From an uncultured Gammaproteobacteria bacterium (lineage in GTDB: Bacteria; Pseudomonadota; Gammaproteobacteria; SZUA-140), in the NCBI GenBank assembly GCA_945788675.1, contig CALZMY010000203.1, positions 1 to 12,978 of the forward strand: a DNA stretch of 12,978 nucleotides, in the 5' to 3' direction. The position numbers were made by a program, and so were the translations under genes. Numbering within the stretch: position 1 is the first letter of the stretch; every line of letters starts with the position of its first letter. The notes under the pieces were generated by a model. It had not been told where the DNA came from. It made no database searches and worked only from the letters and a program-made list of their open reading frames with translations. Below, piece by piece: positions 6,250-12,978 of this stretch.

Positions 6250-7413
6250 TCACTTTTCTTCACATTTCGGACAAATTTTTTGCCATGCAATCCAAAAAGC
6301 CACAAAGCTGGCCAACGCCGCAAATAAATATGTCCACGCGGGCCCCAGCCCTTCCCACGTATAACCACTATACAGACTGCCCACTGCACCCCCCGCACCA
6401 AAACTCACACTGCTGTACAGTGCCTGCCCCTTCCCCTGATGTCGGCCAACAAAATATTTATGGATCAATGAAATTGACACCGCATGAAAAACCCCAAAAC
6501 TGAATGCGTGCAGCAACTGCGCAAAGAGCATCACTGCAAGTGACTCCACCCACCACGCCACCAACACCCAACGCAGCGTCGTCAACGCCAATGCGATCAA
6601 CAACAGTGCGCGCACGCCAAAGCGAGGGATCAGGCGATGCATCACCACAAAGGCACCGATCTCCGCCACCACACCGAGCGCCCACAGCTGCCCAATCAAG
6701 CTGCGCGAATAGCCATTATCATCGAGATAGATCGTATAAAAGGTGTAATAGGGGCCGTGACTCACCTGCACCAGAAAACAGATCAGCAACAGCGCCACCA
6801 CTGTCGGTTGACGCAACACATTGCGCAGCGGCTCGTGATCAAGTGACAAATGGCCTGCGGCGTGTTCAGGCACCACCAGGCTACTGCACCAGATCGCAGC
6901 AAATAGCACGACCAGTACCAGCGGCAGTAGATCTATCCCCTGCGTCTCCAGTAGCGGGCCCACCGCCACCACTGCAATAATAAAGCCCACCGAACCCCAC
7001 AAGCGGATAGTGCTGTAACGATGCGTACTATCGCCGAGATGGCTCATCGTGGTCGCCTCAAACTGCGGCAAAGTCGCATTCCAGAAGAAGCTGAAGAGGC
7101 AGATGACAAAGGCGATCCACCAATAAGAGACGCCAAGAAAAATGCCGCTAAAGGCAACCACTGCTAGCAGCGAACCGAGACGCACAATCATCATACGCCT
7201 GCCAGAGTGATCGGCAATCCAGCCCCAGATATTGGGCGCGACAATCTTTGTCGCCATCAGGATTGCTATCAGCTCGCCAATCTCACGTGCGCCAAAACCC
7301 AGCGACTGCAGATAAAGCCCCCAGTAAGGGAGTAATGCGCCAAGGGCAGCAAAATAGAAGAAGTAGAAGCCAGAAAGACGCCAGTACGGCGCGGCGTTGT
7401 CGTGTGCCGACAT
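6250..7413 (-). CDS. MFS transporter, HcaT-like (MFS_1_like family)
   Basis: This is an inner-membrane secondary transporter of the major facilitator superfamily, 387 residues with about 12 hydrophobic segments. The first is near residues 14-36. A motif-A loop GWIADHSGRR (64-73) lies between segments 2 and 3. The stretch YSTIRLWGSVGF (133-144) is typical of the group that includes E. coli HcaT (3-phenylpropionate transporter) and nucleoside-type symporters. The substrate cannot be told from sequence. The short cytoplasmic tail ends in CPKC (381-384), an unusual two-cysteine knuckle. The ATG lies 16 bases after the aroC stop, so it is probably co-transcribed. No good ribosome site is visible, which suggests coupling or weak translation. 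No terminator follows before the tRNA promoter. Confidence 0.85.
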   Translation of the reverse strand: MSAHDNAAPYWRLSGFYFFYFAALGALLPYWGLYLQSLGFGAREIGELIAILMATKIVAPNIWGWIADHSGRRMMIVRLGSLLAVVAFSGIFLGVSYWWIAFVICLFSFFWNATLPQFEATTMSHLGDSTHRYSTIRLWGSVGFIIAVVAVGPLLETQGIDLLPLVLVVLFAAIWCSSLVVPEHAAGHLSLDHEPLRNVLRQPTVVALLLICFLVQVSHGPYYTFYTIYLDDNGYSRSLIGQLWALGVVAEIGAFVVMHRLIPRFGVRALLLIALALTTLRWVLVAWWVESLAVMLFAQLLHAFSFGVFHAVSISLIHKYFVGRHQGKGQALYSSVSFGAGGAVGSLYSGYTWEGLGPAWTYLFAALASFVAFWIAWQKICPKCEEK

Positions 7414-7429
7414 TAAGTTTAAGCGGGCG

Positions 7430-8527
7430 TTAAGGCTGCGCGGGGATCACGGGGGTATCCAACTGCACATCTGCATTTTGCGCACGATGACGCAACATAT
7501 GATCCATCAGCACTATCGCCAGCATTGCCTCGGCGATCGGTGTCGCGCGGATACCAACGCAGGGGTCATGTCGCCCCTTGGTGATCACCTCCATCGGCTC
7601 ACCGTTGATATCAACGCTCTTACCCGGCAGACGCAGACTCGAGGTCGCCTTAAGCGCAATGCTCGCCCGAATATGCTGGCCACTGGAGATGCCGCCCAGC
7701 ACCCCCCCCGCATTGTTACTCAGAAAGCCTTGCGGCGTGATCTCATCGCGATGCACCGTACCCTTCTGCTCAACGCAATCGAAGCCAGCACCAATCTCGA
7801 CCCCCTTAACCGCATTGATGCTCATCAACGCATGGGCGATATCGGCGTCGAGACGATCAAAAATCGGCTCACCCCACCCCGGCGGCACCCCTTCAGCCAC
7901 CACATTGATTCGCGCACCGATGGAGTTGCCCTCTTTACGCAGGGCGTCCATATATTTCTCTAGCTCCGACACCTTCGACGCATCAGGGCAGAAAAAGGGA
8001 TTGTTACCGACCTCATCCCAGTCAAACGCGTCGGCCTTAATTGGCCCGAGCTGCGCCATATAACCACGAATGGTGATGCCATATCGCACATTCAAATATT
8101 TTTTCGCAATCGCACCCGCCGCCACGCGCATCGCCGTCTCACGCGCTGACGAACGGCCACCACCGCGATAATCGCGCACACCGTATTTTTGTTGGTAGGT
8201 ATAGTCGGCGTGACCGGGGCGAAAGCTGTTCATAATGTCGGAGTAATCTTTCGAACGCTGGTCGAGGTTCTCGATCATCAGTCCAATAGGGGTGCCAGTG
8301 GTCTTGCCCTCAAAGACACCAGAAAGAATCTTGACCTCATCGGTCTCACGTCGCTGCGTCGTGTGGCGCGACGTTCCAGGCTTACGCCGATCGAGATCGC
8401 GCTGTAAATCTGCAACATCTAATTCAAGCCCCGGTGGACAGCCATCAACGATGCAACCAAGCGCGGGGCCATGACTTTCACCAAACGAGGTGACCGTAAA
8501 GAGTTTTCCAAATGAATTTCCTGACAT
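7430..8527 (-). CDS. aroC: chorismate synthase
   Basis: AroC catalyses the last step of the shikimate pathway, turning 5-enolpyruvylshikimate-3-phosphate into chorismate with reduced FMN. Chorismate feeds aromatic amino acids, folate and quinones. The 365-residue product aligns throughout with E. coli AroC in my memory. Signature 1, GESHGPALGCIVDG, starts at residue 16 with active-site His19. Signature 2 includes RPGHADYTY with His106 and YRGGGRSSARE around 120-130. Near the C-terminus TKGRHDPCVGIRA and NADVQLDTP are also conserved. The gene starts 25 bases after the dehydrogenase gene and precedes the transporter by 16 bases. No Shine-Dalgarno site is seen before the ATG; a TACAAT box lies 7 bases upstream instead. 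Confidence 0.98.
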   Translation of the reverse strand: MSGNSFGKLFTVTSFGESHGPALGCIVDGCPPGLELDVADLQRDLDRRKPGTSRHTTQRRETDEVKILSGVFEGKTTGTPIGLMIENLDQRSKDYSDIMNSFRPGHADYTYQQKYGVRDYRGGGRSSARETAMRVAAGAIAKKYLNVRYGITIRGYMAQLGPIKADAFDWDEVGNNPFFCPDASKVSELEKYMDALRKEGNSIGARINVVAEGVPPGWGEPIFDRLDADIAHALMSINAVKGVEIGAGFDCVEQKGTVHRDEITPQGFLSNNAGGVLGGISSGQHIRASIALKATSSLRLPGKSVDINGEPMEVITKGRHDPCVGIRATPIAEAMLAIVLMDHMLRHRAQNADVQLDTPVIPAQP

Positions 8528-8534
8528 GGGCGAT

Positions 8535-8540
8535 ATTGTA
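8535..8540 (-). promoter_or_regulatory. -10-like box immediately before aroC
   Basis: On the minus strand TACAAT lies 7 bases before the aroC ATG, so a transcript from it would begin at or next to the start codon (leaderless). No good -35 hexamer lies at the right distance, so this is tentative. The absence of a ribosome site before aroC is what draws attention to it. Confidence 0.3.
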
Positions 8541-8552
8541 GCGGAAATCGGG

Positions 8553-9449
8553 TCACGGCGTCTTGTTCAACATCACCCCATTGCGCTGTTCCAGCACCGT
8601 CACCAGCGCCGCCGAATCAAGTTCACCCTGTCCACTATCGATCAACGCATCAAGGTATCCGCTGACAAGTTCGGTACCTGGCAATGTCACCTCGCACTCA
8701 GCTGCAGCTTCACGCACGATGTGTAAATCTTTTTGATGCAAGCTTGCTTTGAAGCCAGGCAAAAAGTCATGCTCAAGCATGCGCCGCCCATGCACCTCAA
8801 GAATACGGCTGCCGGCAAAGCCTCCCATCAACGCCGCGCGCACCTTGCGTGGCTCGACACCCGACGCCTCAGCCAACACAAACGCCTCTCCTATCGCCGC
8901 CATCATCTGCGCCACAATAAGTTGATTGCACGCCTTCGCCACCTGCCCCGCACCACTACCCCCCACATGGGTAATGTTTTTACCGATCACTTCAAACAGC
9001 GGCCTGAGCCGTTCAAACACGTCGGCCTTACCGCCAACCATTATCGATAACGTGCCAGTCTCAGCACCAACCGTGCCGCCCGAGACCGGCGCATCGAGCA
9101 TCTCGACGCCCTTCTCCGCCAACTGTTGTGCCGCGGTGCGTGTGACACCCGGCGAGATGGTGCTCATATCGATCACGACACTGCCCGCGCGCGCACCGTG
9201 GATCACACCCTGCTCACCAAGCACTACCTCCTCGACATCGCAGCTATCTGAAACATTGGTGATGATCACGTCACACTGTGCCGCCAGTGCCTGCGGTGAC
9301 GAGTAAGATGTTGCACCCGCATCAATCAATGGCCGCAACACCGATTCACGCCGGGCATACACGGCCAATGGATAACCCGCATGCAGCAGATTCAGCGCGA
9401 TCGGCCGCCCCATCAATCCCAGCCCGATATAGCCTACACGCTCATTCAT
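8553..9449 (-). CDS. beta-hydroxyacid dehydrogenase, 3-hydroxyisobutyrate / tartronate semialdehyde reductase type
   Basis: This is a cytoplasmic NAD(P)-dependent oxidoreductase of the 3-hydroxyisobutyrate dehydrogenase family. From the ATG at 9449 it is 298 residues, the normal length. The Rossmann fingerprint GLGLMG is at 9-14. The substrate motif DAPVSGG has Ser123. The catalytic lysine is Lys172 in GAGQVAKACNQ, and a second conserved Lys240 lies in HQKDL. Family members reduce tartronate semialdehyde or oxidise 3-hydroxyisobutyrate or related acids; the substrate cannot be fixed here. The frame extends to a GTG at 9464, but GGAG at 9459-9462 lies 9 bases before the 9449 ATG, which favours the shorter start. 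It leads a run with aroC and the transporter. No metabolic link with aroC is evident. Confidence 0.9.
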   Translation of the reverse strand: MNERVGYIGLGLMGRPIALNLLHAGYPLAVYARRESVLRPLIDAGATSYSSPQALAAQCDVIITNVSDSCDVEEVVLGEQGVIHGARAGSVVIDMSTISPGVTRTAAQQLAEKGVEMLDAPVSGGTVGAETGTLSIMVGGKADVFERLRPLFEVIGKNITHVGGSGAGQVAKACNQLIVAQMMAAIGEAFVLAEASGVEPRKVRAALMGGFAGSRILEVHGRRMLEHDFLPGFKASLHQKDLHIVREAAAECEVTLPGTELVSGYLDALIDSGQGELDSAALVTVLEQRNGVMLNKTP

Positions 9450-9489
9450 CCCCATTGACTCCACTCAATCATTGATCTGGTATTCGATC

Positions 9490-9501
9490 GGCAGGCCTGC
9501 C
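9490..9501. repeat. 12-bp perfect palindrome upstream of the dehydrogenase gene
   Basis: GGCAGGCCTGCC is fully self-complementary and lies about 40 bases before the start codon. GATCG (9486-9490) and CGATC (9513-9517) flank it, so the surroundings are partly palindromic too. It is placed between the -10 candidate and the gene, where a dimeric repressor could bind. The regulator is unknown. Confidence 0.45.
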
Positions 9502-9539
9502 TGTGATGCAGACGATCACTACCCCCTGACTTACACGAT

Positions 9540-9545
9540 AGTATA
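9540..9545 (-). promoter_or_regulatory. candidate -10 box for the dehydrogenase-aroC-transporter run
   Basis: On the minus strand TATACT (9545-9540) matches the -10 consensus at 5 of 6 bases. It lies in the gap after the PrcB-like gene. The -35 region at 17 bases is poor. Transcription would start near 9533, leaving a leader of about 85 bases that contains the 12-bp palindrome. Confidence 0.35.
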
Positions 9546-9555
9546 ACGAGATTAA

Positions 9556-10083
9556 TCAGGGCTTCGTTGCTACGATCCTGCGCCGCCCCTGAGTATCCTT
9601 AATCCAGACCTCACGATAATCACCGCGCTCCAGCTTCAGCAGTAGACAGGGGCTCGTCAACATCTGTCCGACCATCATATCGCGGGCCGGCGCCACCCAT
9701 TCAAGCACGATCTCAGCATGCCCCTGCTCTATCCTGGAAACAGACTCGTTCAGCTCTAAACGGTAACCCAGCGTGGGGCGCTGCCCCATCTCCACCAGCA
9801 CCACCGCATCACGGCTAAAGTCGATATCCGGTGGGATGATTAACTTTCCACCACGGATATTGCGTTTAAATCCTTGATAGATCTGCGCCAATTGTGCGCT
9901 GCTGGATACCCATGTGACCCTGGTATCGGATTCCACACGACCACACTGATGACTAGCGTATAGCGATTCAACGGCCACAAGATTTGAGATACGATCACTT
10001 CCCACATCATGACTGGTACTGGCGGTACATGCCACAGAACCGATCCCGATCGCGAGCGATAATAATCCTGTTAAAATTTTCAT
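9556..10083 (-). CDS. small exported protein with a PrcB C-terminal-like domain
   Basis: The 175-residue product has a signal sequence (MKILTGLLSLAIGIGSVAC). It could be cut as a lipoprotein at Cys19 (GSVAC fits a relaxed lipobox) or as a secreted protein. The second half, about 80-165, resembles the PrcB_C domain: a strand AVVLVEMG, the turn GQRPTLGY (100-107), then MLTSPCLLLKL (141-151). In Treponema denticola, PrcB is a lipoprotein partner of the subtilisin-like protease PrtP (dentilisin complex). Two further cysteines, Cys47 and Cys146, could form a disulfide. The ATG overlaps the stop codon of the S8 protease gene (ATGA) and has no ribosome site of its own, so its translation is probably coupled. 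A role as protease partner, folding helper or inhibitor is inferred. The domain call is from motif memory and is moderately sure. Confidence 0.75.
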   Translation of the reverse strand: MKILTGLLSLAIGIGSVACTASTSHDVGSDRISNLVAVESLYASHQCGRVESDTRVTWVSSSAQLAQIYQGFKRNIRGGKLIIPPDIDFSRDAVVLVEMGQRPTLGYRLELNESVSRIEQGHAEIVLEWVAPARDMMVGQMLTSPCLLLKLERGDYREVWIKDTQGRRRIVATKP

Positions 10084-12806
10084 CTGTTTATTTGCAGCTG
10101 TTTTGTCGTTGGCATTGAACGCTGAATCCCTTTAGAACCTTTCACCGCCTCTAATATCGAACTGGCCTGAATGCCCACACTAAAGTCCGTAATAAAATCG
10201 AGTCCCGTATGAAGATCATCAGCCTTAATAGTACGGAGCTGACCTAGCGAGAAATAGGCCCCACAAGCCTCACCAGCATCACAAATTTCAAAATCATTAT
10301 CAAGGTCTGTACCGCCAATGACATAATATTCGCGGCCAGTGACAAAAGAGACATTCTCAAACTGGTATTGATAGCGGCCTCCCTGCGCCGCACCTTGCCA
10401 CTGATCCACCAGGCTAAAGTCAGCGGCATCCAGCAGCAATACATAGTGGTAACCGGCATCGGCATTGAGCGCCTGAGCCATCACCTGCATCGATACCGGT
10501 ACTGTTACGCTGTTCACGGAAGAGGCAAAGACAATATCGGCCTGGTAGGGGCCGTCTGGCAGCGCATCCCTGTCAATGGTCACGCGGTAAAGCCCCAGTT
10601 TTGAAGTAGCATCCACCGACTCCTCACTCACGGTCAGCCACGCCGGCGCACCACTCACCGTAACCGAGTTTATCTGCAAAACACCATTACCCACATTACT
10701 CACCGCCAGTATCGCAGTGGTTTCCACCGCTCCCATATTGAGCGATGCTGGTGAGATACCGAGCGAAGGACTGACAGGTGGAGCAGTCCCGCCATCAAGT
10801 GCTTGCGCCTCCACTACAGCGCTATAAGCATTTATCAGGCCGTGGCCAAAGGTATCGTCTCGACCTGACACACCAAGATCTTCAACGATTGCGCCACTCT
10901 GCAACAGTGCGTCGACATTCGTCGGGGTTAAACCACTATAACTCGACTTCATCAACGCCACCACACCCGCTACGTGCGGAGCTGCCATCGACGTGCCATT
11001 ATAGACATCGTAGATATAATTCAATGTCGCACCCGAATCGTCGCCCAGCGTGCTCAACACACCATCGCCTACACCATCACCATTGATATCCGTGCCTGCA
11101 TTGCCACCGGGAGCCACGACATCGACAGTCGCGCCGTAGTTAGAATAAGAAGCCTTCTGTTTACTAATATCCACCGCGGCAACCGAGATCACGCCAGCAT
11201 AGGCGGCTGGGTAGTTAGGCGCACTCGAATTTTCATTACCGGCAGCGGCCGTCACAATTACGCCGGCATTACGCACCTCGGTATAGAGATCCTGTTCAAT
11301 TTGCGTATAGCCACCAACCCGGCCCAGGCTCAGATTGATCACATCGGCCCGTTGCGATGCATTCAGGGTAATTCCGGAGTCGTTACTCAGACCGGCGGCA
11401 TAGCGCACCCCCTGCATGATGTCATAGCTGGTACCACCAAACTTACCCAGCACGCGCACCGGCATAATCTTCACGCCTGGCGCAACTCCTGCCACGCCAC
11501 TACCAGTTGCAGGAGAAAATGCCGTAGCTGCCGCCACCGTGCCAGCCACATGCGTGCCGTGAAATGAGCTCGTCCCTACACCAAAGCTATCACCGGGATC
11601 ATCAGGATTGGCATCAATGCCCGGCTGGCCATCACCCGAGTTGGTGTCGCTGCGGATAAAATCATATCCACCGTCGGCCGAGAATTGACCTAGCAGGTCC
11701 GGATGGCCAAGCAATACCCCGGTATCGATCACCGCCACTGTGACACTCGACGCGCCTGTTTCGAGATCCCATGCGGCCGGCAGACTGATCAGTGGATAGT
11801 GCCATTGATTACTATACAATGGATCCGTCGGCACCGCGCTCGCCCGGTGGATATAGTTCGGCTCTGCATAGAGCACATCTGCACGTTTACGCAGCGCCTT
11901 GATCACCTGCATTGTTTCGAACTTGAGCTGCTTGTCGGGATCACTAAAGCGGAACGGGTGATGAGCGCGGCTTTGCACCAGTCCCAGGGCATTAAAGGTG
12001 GCCTGTCGCGCCTGCGAAGCACCAAGCTTCGTCAATTGTGGGCCCTGATAACTACTGTTACCCGCACTAGCCTGTAGTCCTAATGCAGCAGCCCGTTCTG
12101 TCGGCGTCTGTAGTGCTAATGGCACACTCATGTCTTCACGAAATTTGACGATCACATCCCCCGCGACAAACTCATCGGTAGAGACCAGTCGACCAGGCAC
12201 ATACTGAGGCGCGATCTGTCCGACCGTCAGCGTATAACTGGAATAACCAGAGACTACACGCACCTCAATAAAATAGTCGCCACTTACTGCGCCACCAGGA
12301 AGTGTAATCGTTTCAATATCGCCAGTTCCGGGCGCCCCATAATCCGGCGCAGCGGTATCGACACTGCCATCATCATTATAGAGGTAGAGATCCAGATCAC
12401 CGGCAGGGTGATCCGCAATCGTGACAGTGACCGTCTGTCCGGCCTCCAGGTGAATACTGTAAAAATCTGTGGGGTCTCCGACACCATATGAATCACCGAA
12501 AGGACCTTTACTCACTACATTCAGGTAACCTCCAAGGGTGACCGGATTGGGCAATGGCTGAGCAACAGTATAGGTATCGTTGGGGGTATAAGCGGCAAAC
12601 GGATCATTAACATCAACATCGACGACGGCCCCTGCGGCAATGCCTATGGTGCCAGTGAGCGTCATCGTGGATGGCGGAGGTGGAACAGAAGCTGGTGCTC
12701 CGCCACCGCCGCCACTGCTACAGCCAGCGATAAAGGCAGAGAAGATTAAATATAGAAAAATACGGGAATGGCTTTCCCGGTTTGAACAACCACCTGTAGC
12801 ACGCAT
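10080..12806 (-). CDS. S8 (subtilisin-family) serine protease, lipoprotein, multidomain
   Basis: This is a surface or periplasmic subtilisin-like protease of 908 residues from the ATG at 12806. The signal peptide ends in the lipobox FIAGC (Cys29), followed by SSGGGGG and a proline linker. Residues about 82-196 resemble a PPC domain (bacterial pre-peptidase C-terminal), here placed at the N-terminus. A prodomain follows, from about GDVIVKF (216) to YAEPNYIHRA (322). The catalytic domain has Asp361 (VAVIDTGV), His416 (HGTHVAGT), oxyanion Asn524 (AAGNEN) and Ser606 (NGTSMAAPHVAG). A calcium-loop-like DINGDGVGD lies at 573-581. Next come an Ig-like beta domain (about 680-775) and a C-terminal beta domain with GTDLDND and CDAGEAC (cysteines 842 and 848). 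The frame extends to a GTG at 12836, but GGAG at 12815-12818 lies 8 bases before the ATG. Substrate unknown. Confidence 0.93.
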   Translation of the reverse strand: MRATGGCSNRESHSRIFLYLIFSAFIAGCSSGGGGGAPASVPPPPSTMTLTGTIGIAAGAVVDVDVNDPFAAYTPNDTYTVAQPLPNPVTLGGYLNVVSKGPFGDSYGVGDPTDFYSIHLEAGQTVTVTIADHPAGDLDLYLYNDDGSVDTAAPDYGAPGTGDIETITLPGGAVSGDYFIEVRVVSGYSSYTLTVGQIAPQYVPGRLVSTDEFVAGDVIVKFREDMSVPLALQTPTERAAALGLQASAGNSSYQGPQLTKLGASQARQATFNALGLVQSRAHHPFRFSDPDKQLKFETMQVIKALRKRADVLYAEPNYIHRASAVPTDPLYSNQWHYPLISLPAAWDLETGASSVTVAVIDTGVLLGHPDLLGQFSADGGYDFIRSDTNSGDGQPGIDANPDDPGDSFGVGTSSFHGTHVAGTVAAATAFSPATGSGVAGVAPGVKIMPVRVLGKFGGTSYDIMQGVRYAAGLSNDSGITLNASQRADVINLSLGRVGGYTQIEQDLYTEVRNAGVIVTAAAGNENSSAPNYPAAYAGVISVAAVDISKQKASYSNYGATVDVVAPGGNAGTDINGDGVGDGVLSTLGDDSGATLNYIYDVYNGTSMAAPHVAGVVALMKSSYSGLTPTNVDALLQSGAIVEDLGVSGRDDTFGHGLINAYSAVVEAQALDGGTAPPVSPSLGISPASLNMGAVETTAILAVSNVGNGVLQINSVTVSGAPAWLTVSEESVDATSKLGLYRVTIDRDALPDGPYQADIVFASSVNSVTVPVSMQVMAQALNADAGYHYVLLLDAADFSLVDQWQGAAQGGRYQYQFENVSFVTGREYYVIGGTDLDNDFEICDAGEACGAYFSLGQLRTIKADDLHTGLDFITDFSVGIQASSILEAVKGSKGIQRSMPTTKQLQINR

Positions 12807-12814
12807 GATGAAAA

Positions 12815-12818
12815 CTCC
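12815..12818 (-). promoter_or_regulatory. ribosome binding site deciding the S8 protease start
   Basis: On the minus strand GGAG lies 8 bases before the ATG at 12806. The longer GTG start at 12836 has AAAAGG directly against the start codon, too close to work. The shorter start also gives a normal lipoprotein signal peptide. Confidence 0.7.
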
Positions 12819-12848
12819 GACAAACCATTCCGGCACCCTTTTGACGAT

Positions 12849-12862
12849 GACACGATTGTGTC
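12849..12862. repeat. 5-bp perfect hairpin before the S8 protease gene
   Basis: GACAC (12849-12853) and GTGTC (12858-12862) flank GATT, about 45 bases before the protease start codon. It may be an operator half-site pair or chance. No clear promoter is seen between this site and the start codon. Confidence 0.3.
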
Positions 12863-12876
12863 GCTACTTCGCTAAA

Positions 12877-12903
12877 AATTATTTGGCGTCCATGCCAATA
12901 ATT
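12877..12903 (-). terminator. terminator-like hairpin upstream of the S8 operon
   Basis: Arms 12894-12903 (GCCAATAATT on the plus strand) and 12877-12887 (AATTATTTGGC) pair with one bulged base around a 6-base loop. On the minus strand the stem runs straight into TTTTT. The stem is AT-rich apart from a GGC/GCC core, so it is weak but well placed, 7 bases after a possible stop codon. It could also be an operator of the protease operon. Confidence 0.5.
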
Positions 12904-12910
12904 CACTCAC

Positions 12911-12978
12911 TTACGCGACAACTAATTCCTTTTGCCCCGACCGCCCTGCGTCCGCAGCGTTTTCGCACAACCTTGTTC
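12911..12978 (-). CDS. possible 3' end of an upstream gene, unidentified
   Basis: One minus-strand frame is open from the window edge for 21 codons and ends ELVVA at a TAA (12913-12911), 7 bases before the terminator-like hairpin. The fragment is too short to identify, and the other minus-strand frames are also open for similar lengths. The placement of the stop before the hairpin is the only support. Confidence 0.25.
   Translation of the reverse strand, partial: TRLCENAADAGRSGQKELVVA

Noticed and set aside
6504..6980. 158-codon plus-strand open frame
   Set aside because: It lies antisense to the transporter gene. The translation is low-complexity (Pro, Ala, Ser, Arg, His) with no family resemblance, typical of the complement of a GC-rich membrane protein gene.
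7397..8063. Plus-strand open frames of 188 and 161 codons
   Set aside because: Both are antisense to aroC, which is intact and conserved over its whole length. Neither translation resembles a protein family.
10974..11567. 197-codon plus-strand open frame
   Set aside because: It is antisense to the S8 catalytic domain and rich in His, Arg and Ile, a shadow of that gene.

Overview
The window looks like chromosomal DNA of a gammaproteobacterium. This rests on close matches of Lon, ClpX, ClpP, trigger factor and AroC to enteric/pseudomonad family sequences recalled from memory, on the classic order tig-clpP-clpX-lon, and on a tRNA cluster with encoded CCA ends. No genus can be named. All protein genes and all five tRNAs are read from the minus strand, so transcription runs from high to low coordinates. 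I saw no insertion sequence, CRISPR array, prophage or pseudogene.

Right part (about 9556-12978, the first transcribed). A possible tail of an upstream gene ends in a terminator-like hairpin. It is followed by a two-gene operon joined by an ATGA overlap. The first gene encodes a large subtilisin-family (S8) lipoprotein protease. The second encodes a small exported protein whose second half resembles the PrcB C-terminal domain, known from the partner of a spirochaete subtilisin-like protease complex. This pair is the most accessory-looking part of the window and the best candidate for a little-described system.

Middle (6250-9464). Three tightly spaced genes encode a beta-hydroxyacid dehydrogenase (3-hydroxyisobutyrate / tartronate semialdehyde reductase type), chorismate synthase (aroC) and an HcaT-like major facilitator transporter. 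Just beyond the transporter lies a strong stable-RNA promoter with a GC-rich discriminator. It drives a Pro(UGG)-Arg(UCU)-His(GUG)-Lys(CUU)-Leu(UAG) tRNA cluster.

Left part (1-5209). This is the protein-quality-control block: trigger factor (folding of nascent chains), ClpP and ClpX (ATP-dependent proteolysis), then the first 439 codons of lon, cut by the window edge. A heat-shock-type promoter lies before lon, and the clpX-lon gap also holds an 11-bp inverted repeat. The tig upstream region is rich in small inverted repeats and has a good promoter whose transcript would begin with a long stem structure. The clpP start can be reassigned to an internal ATG with a very strong ribosome binding site, which would make a ClpP without a propeptide.
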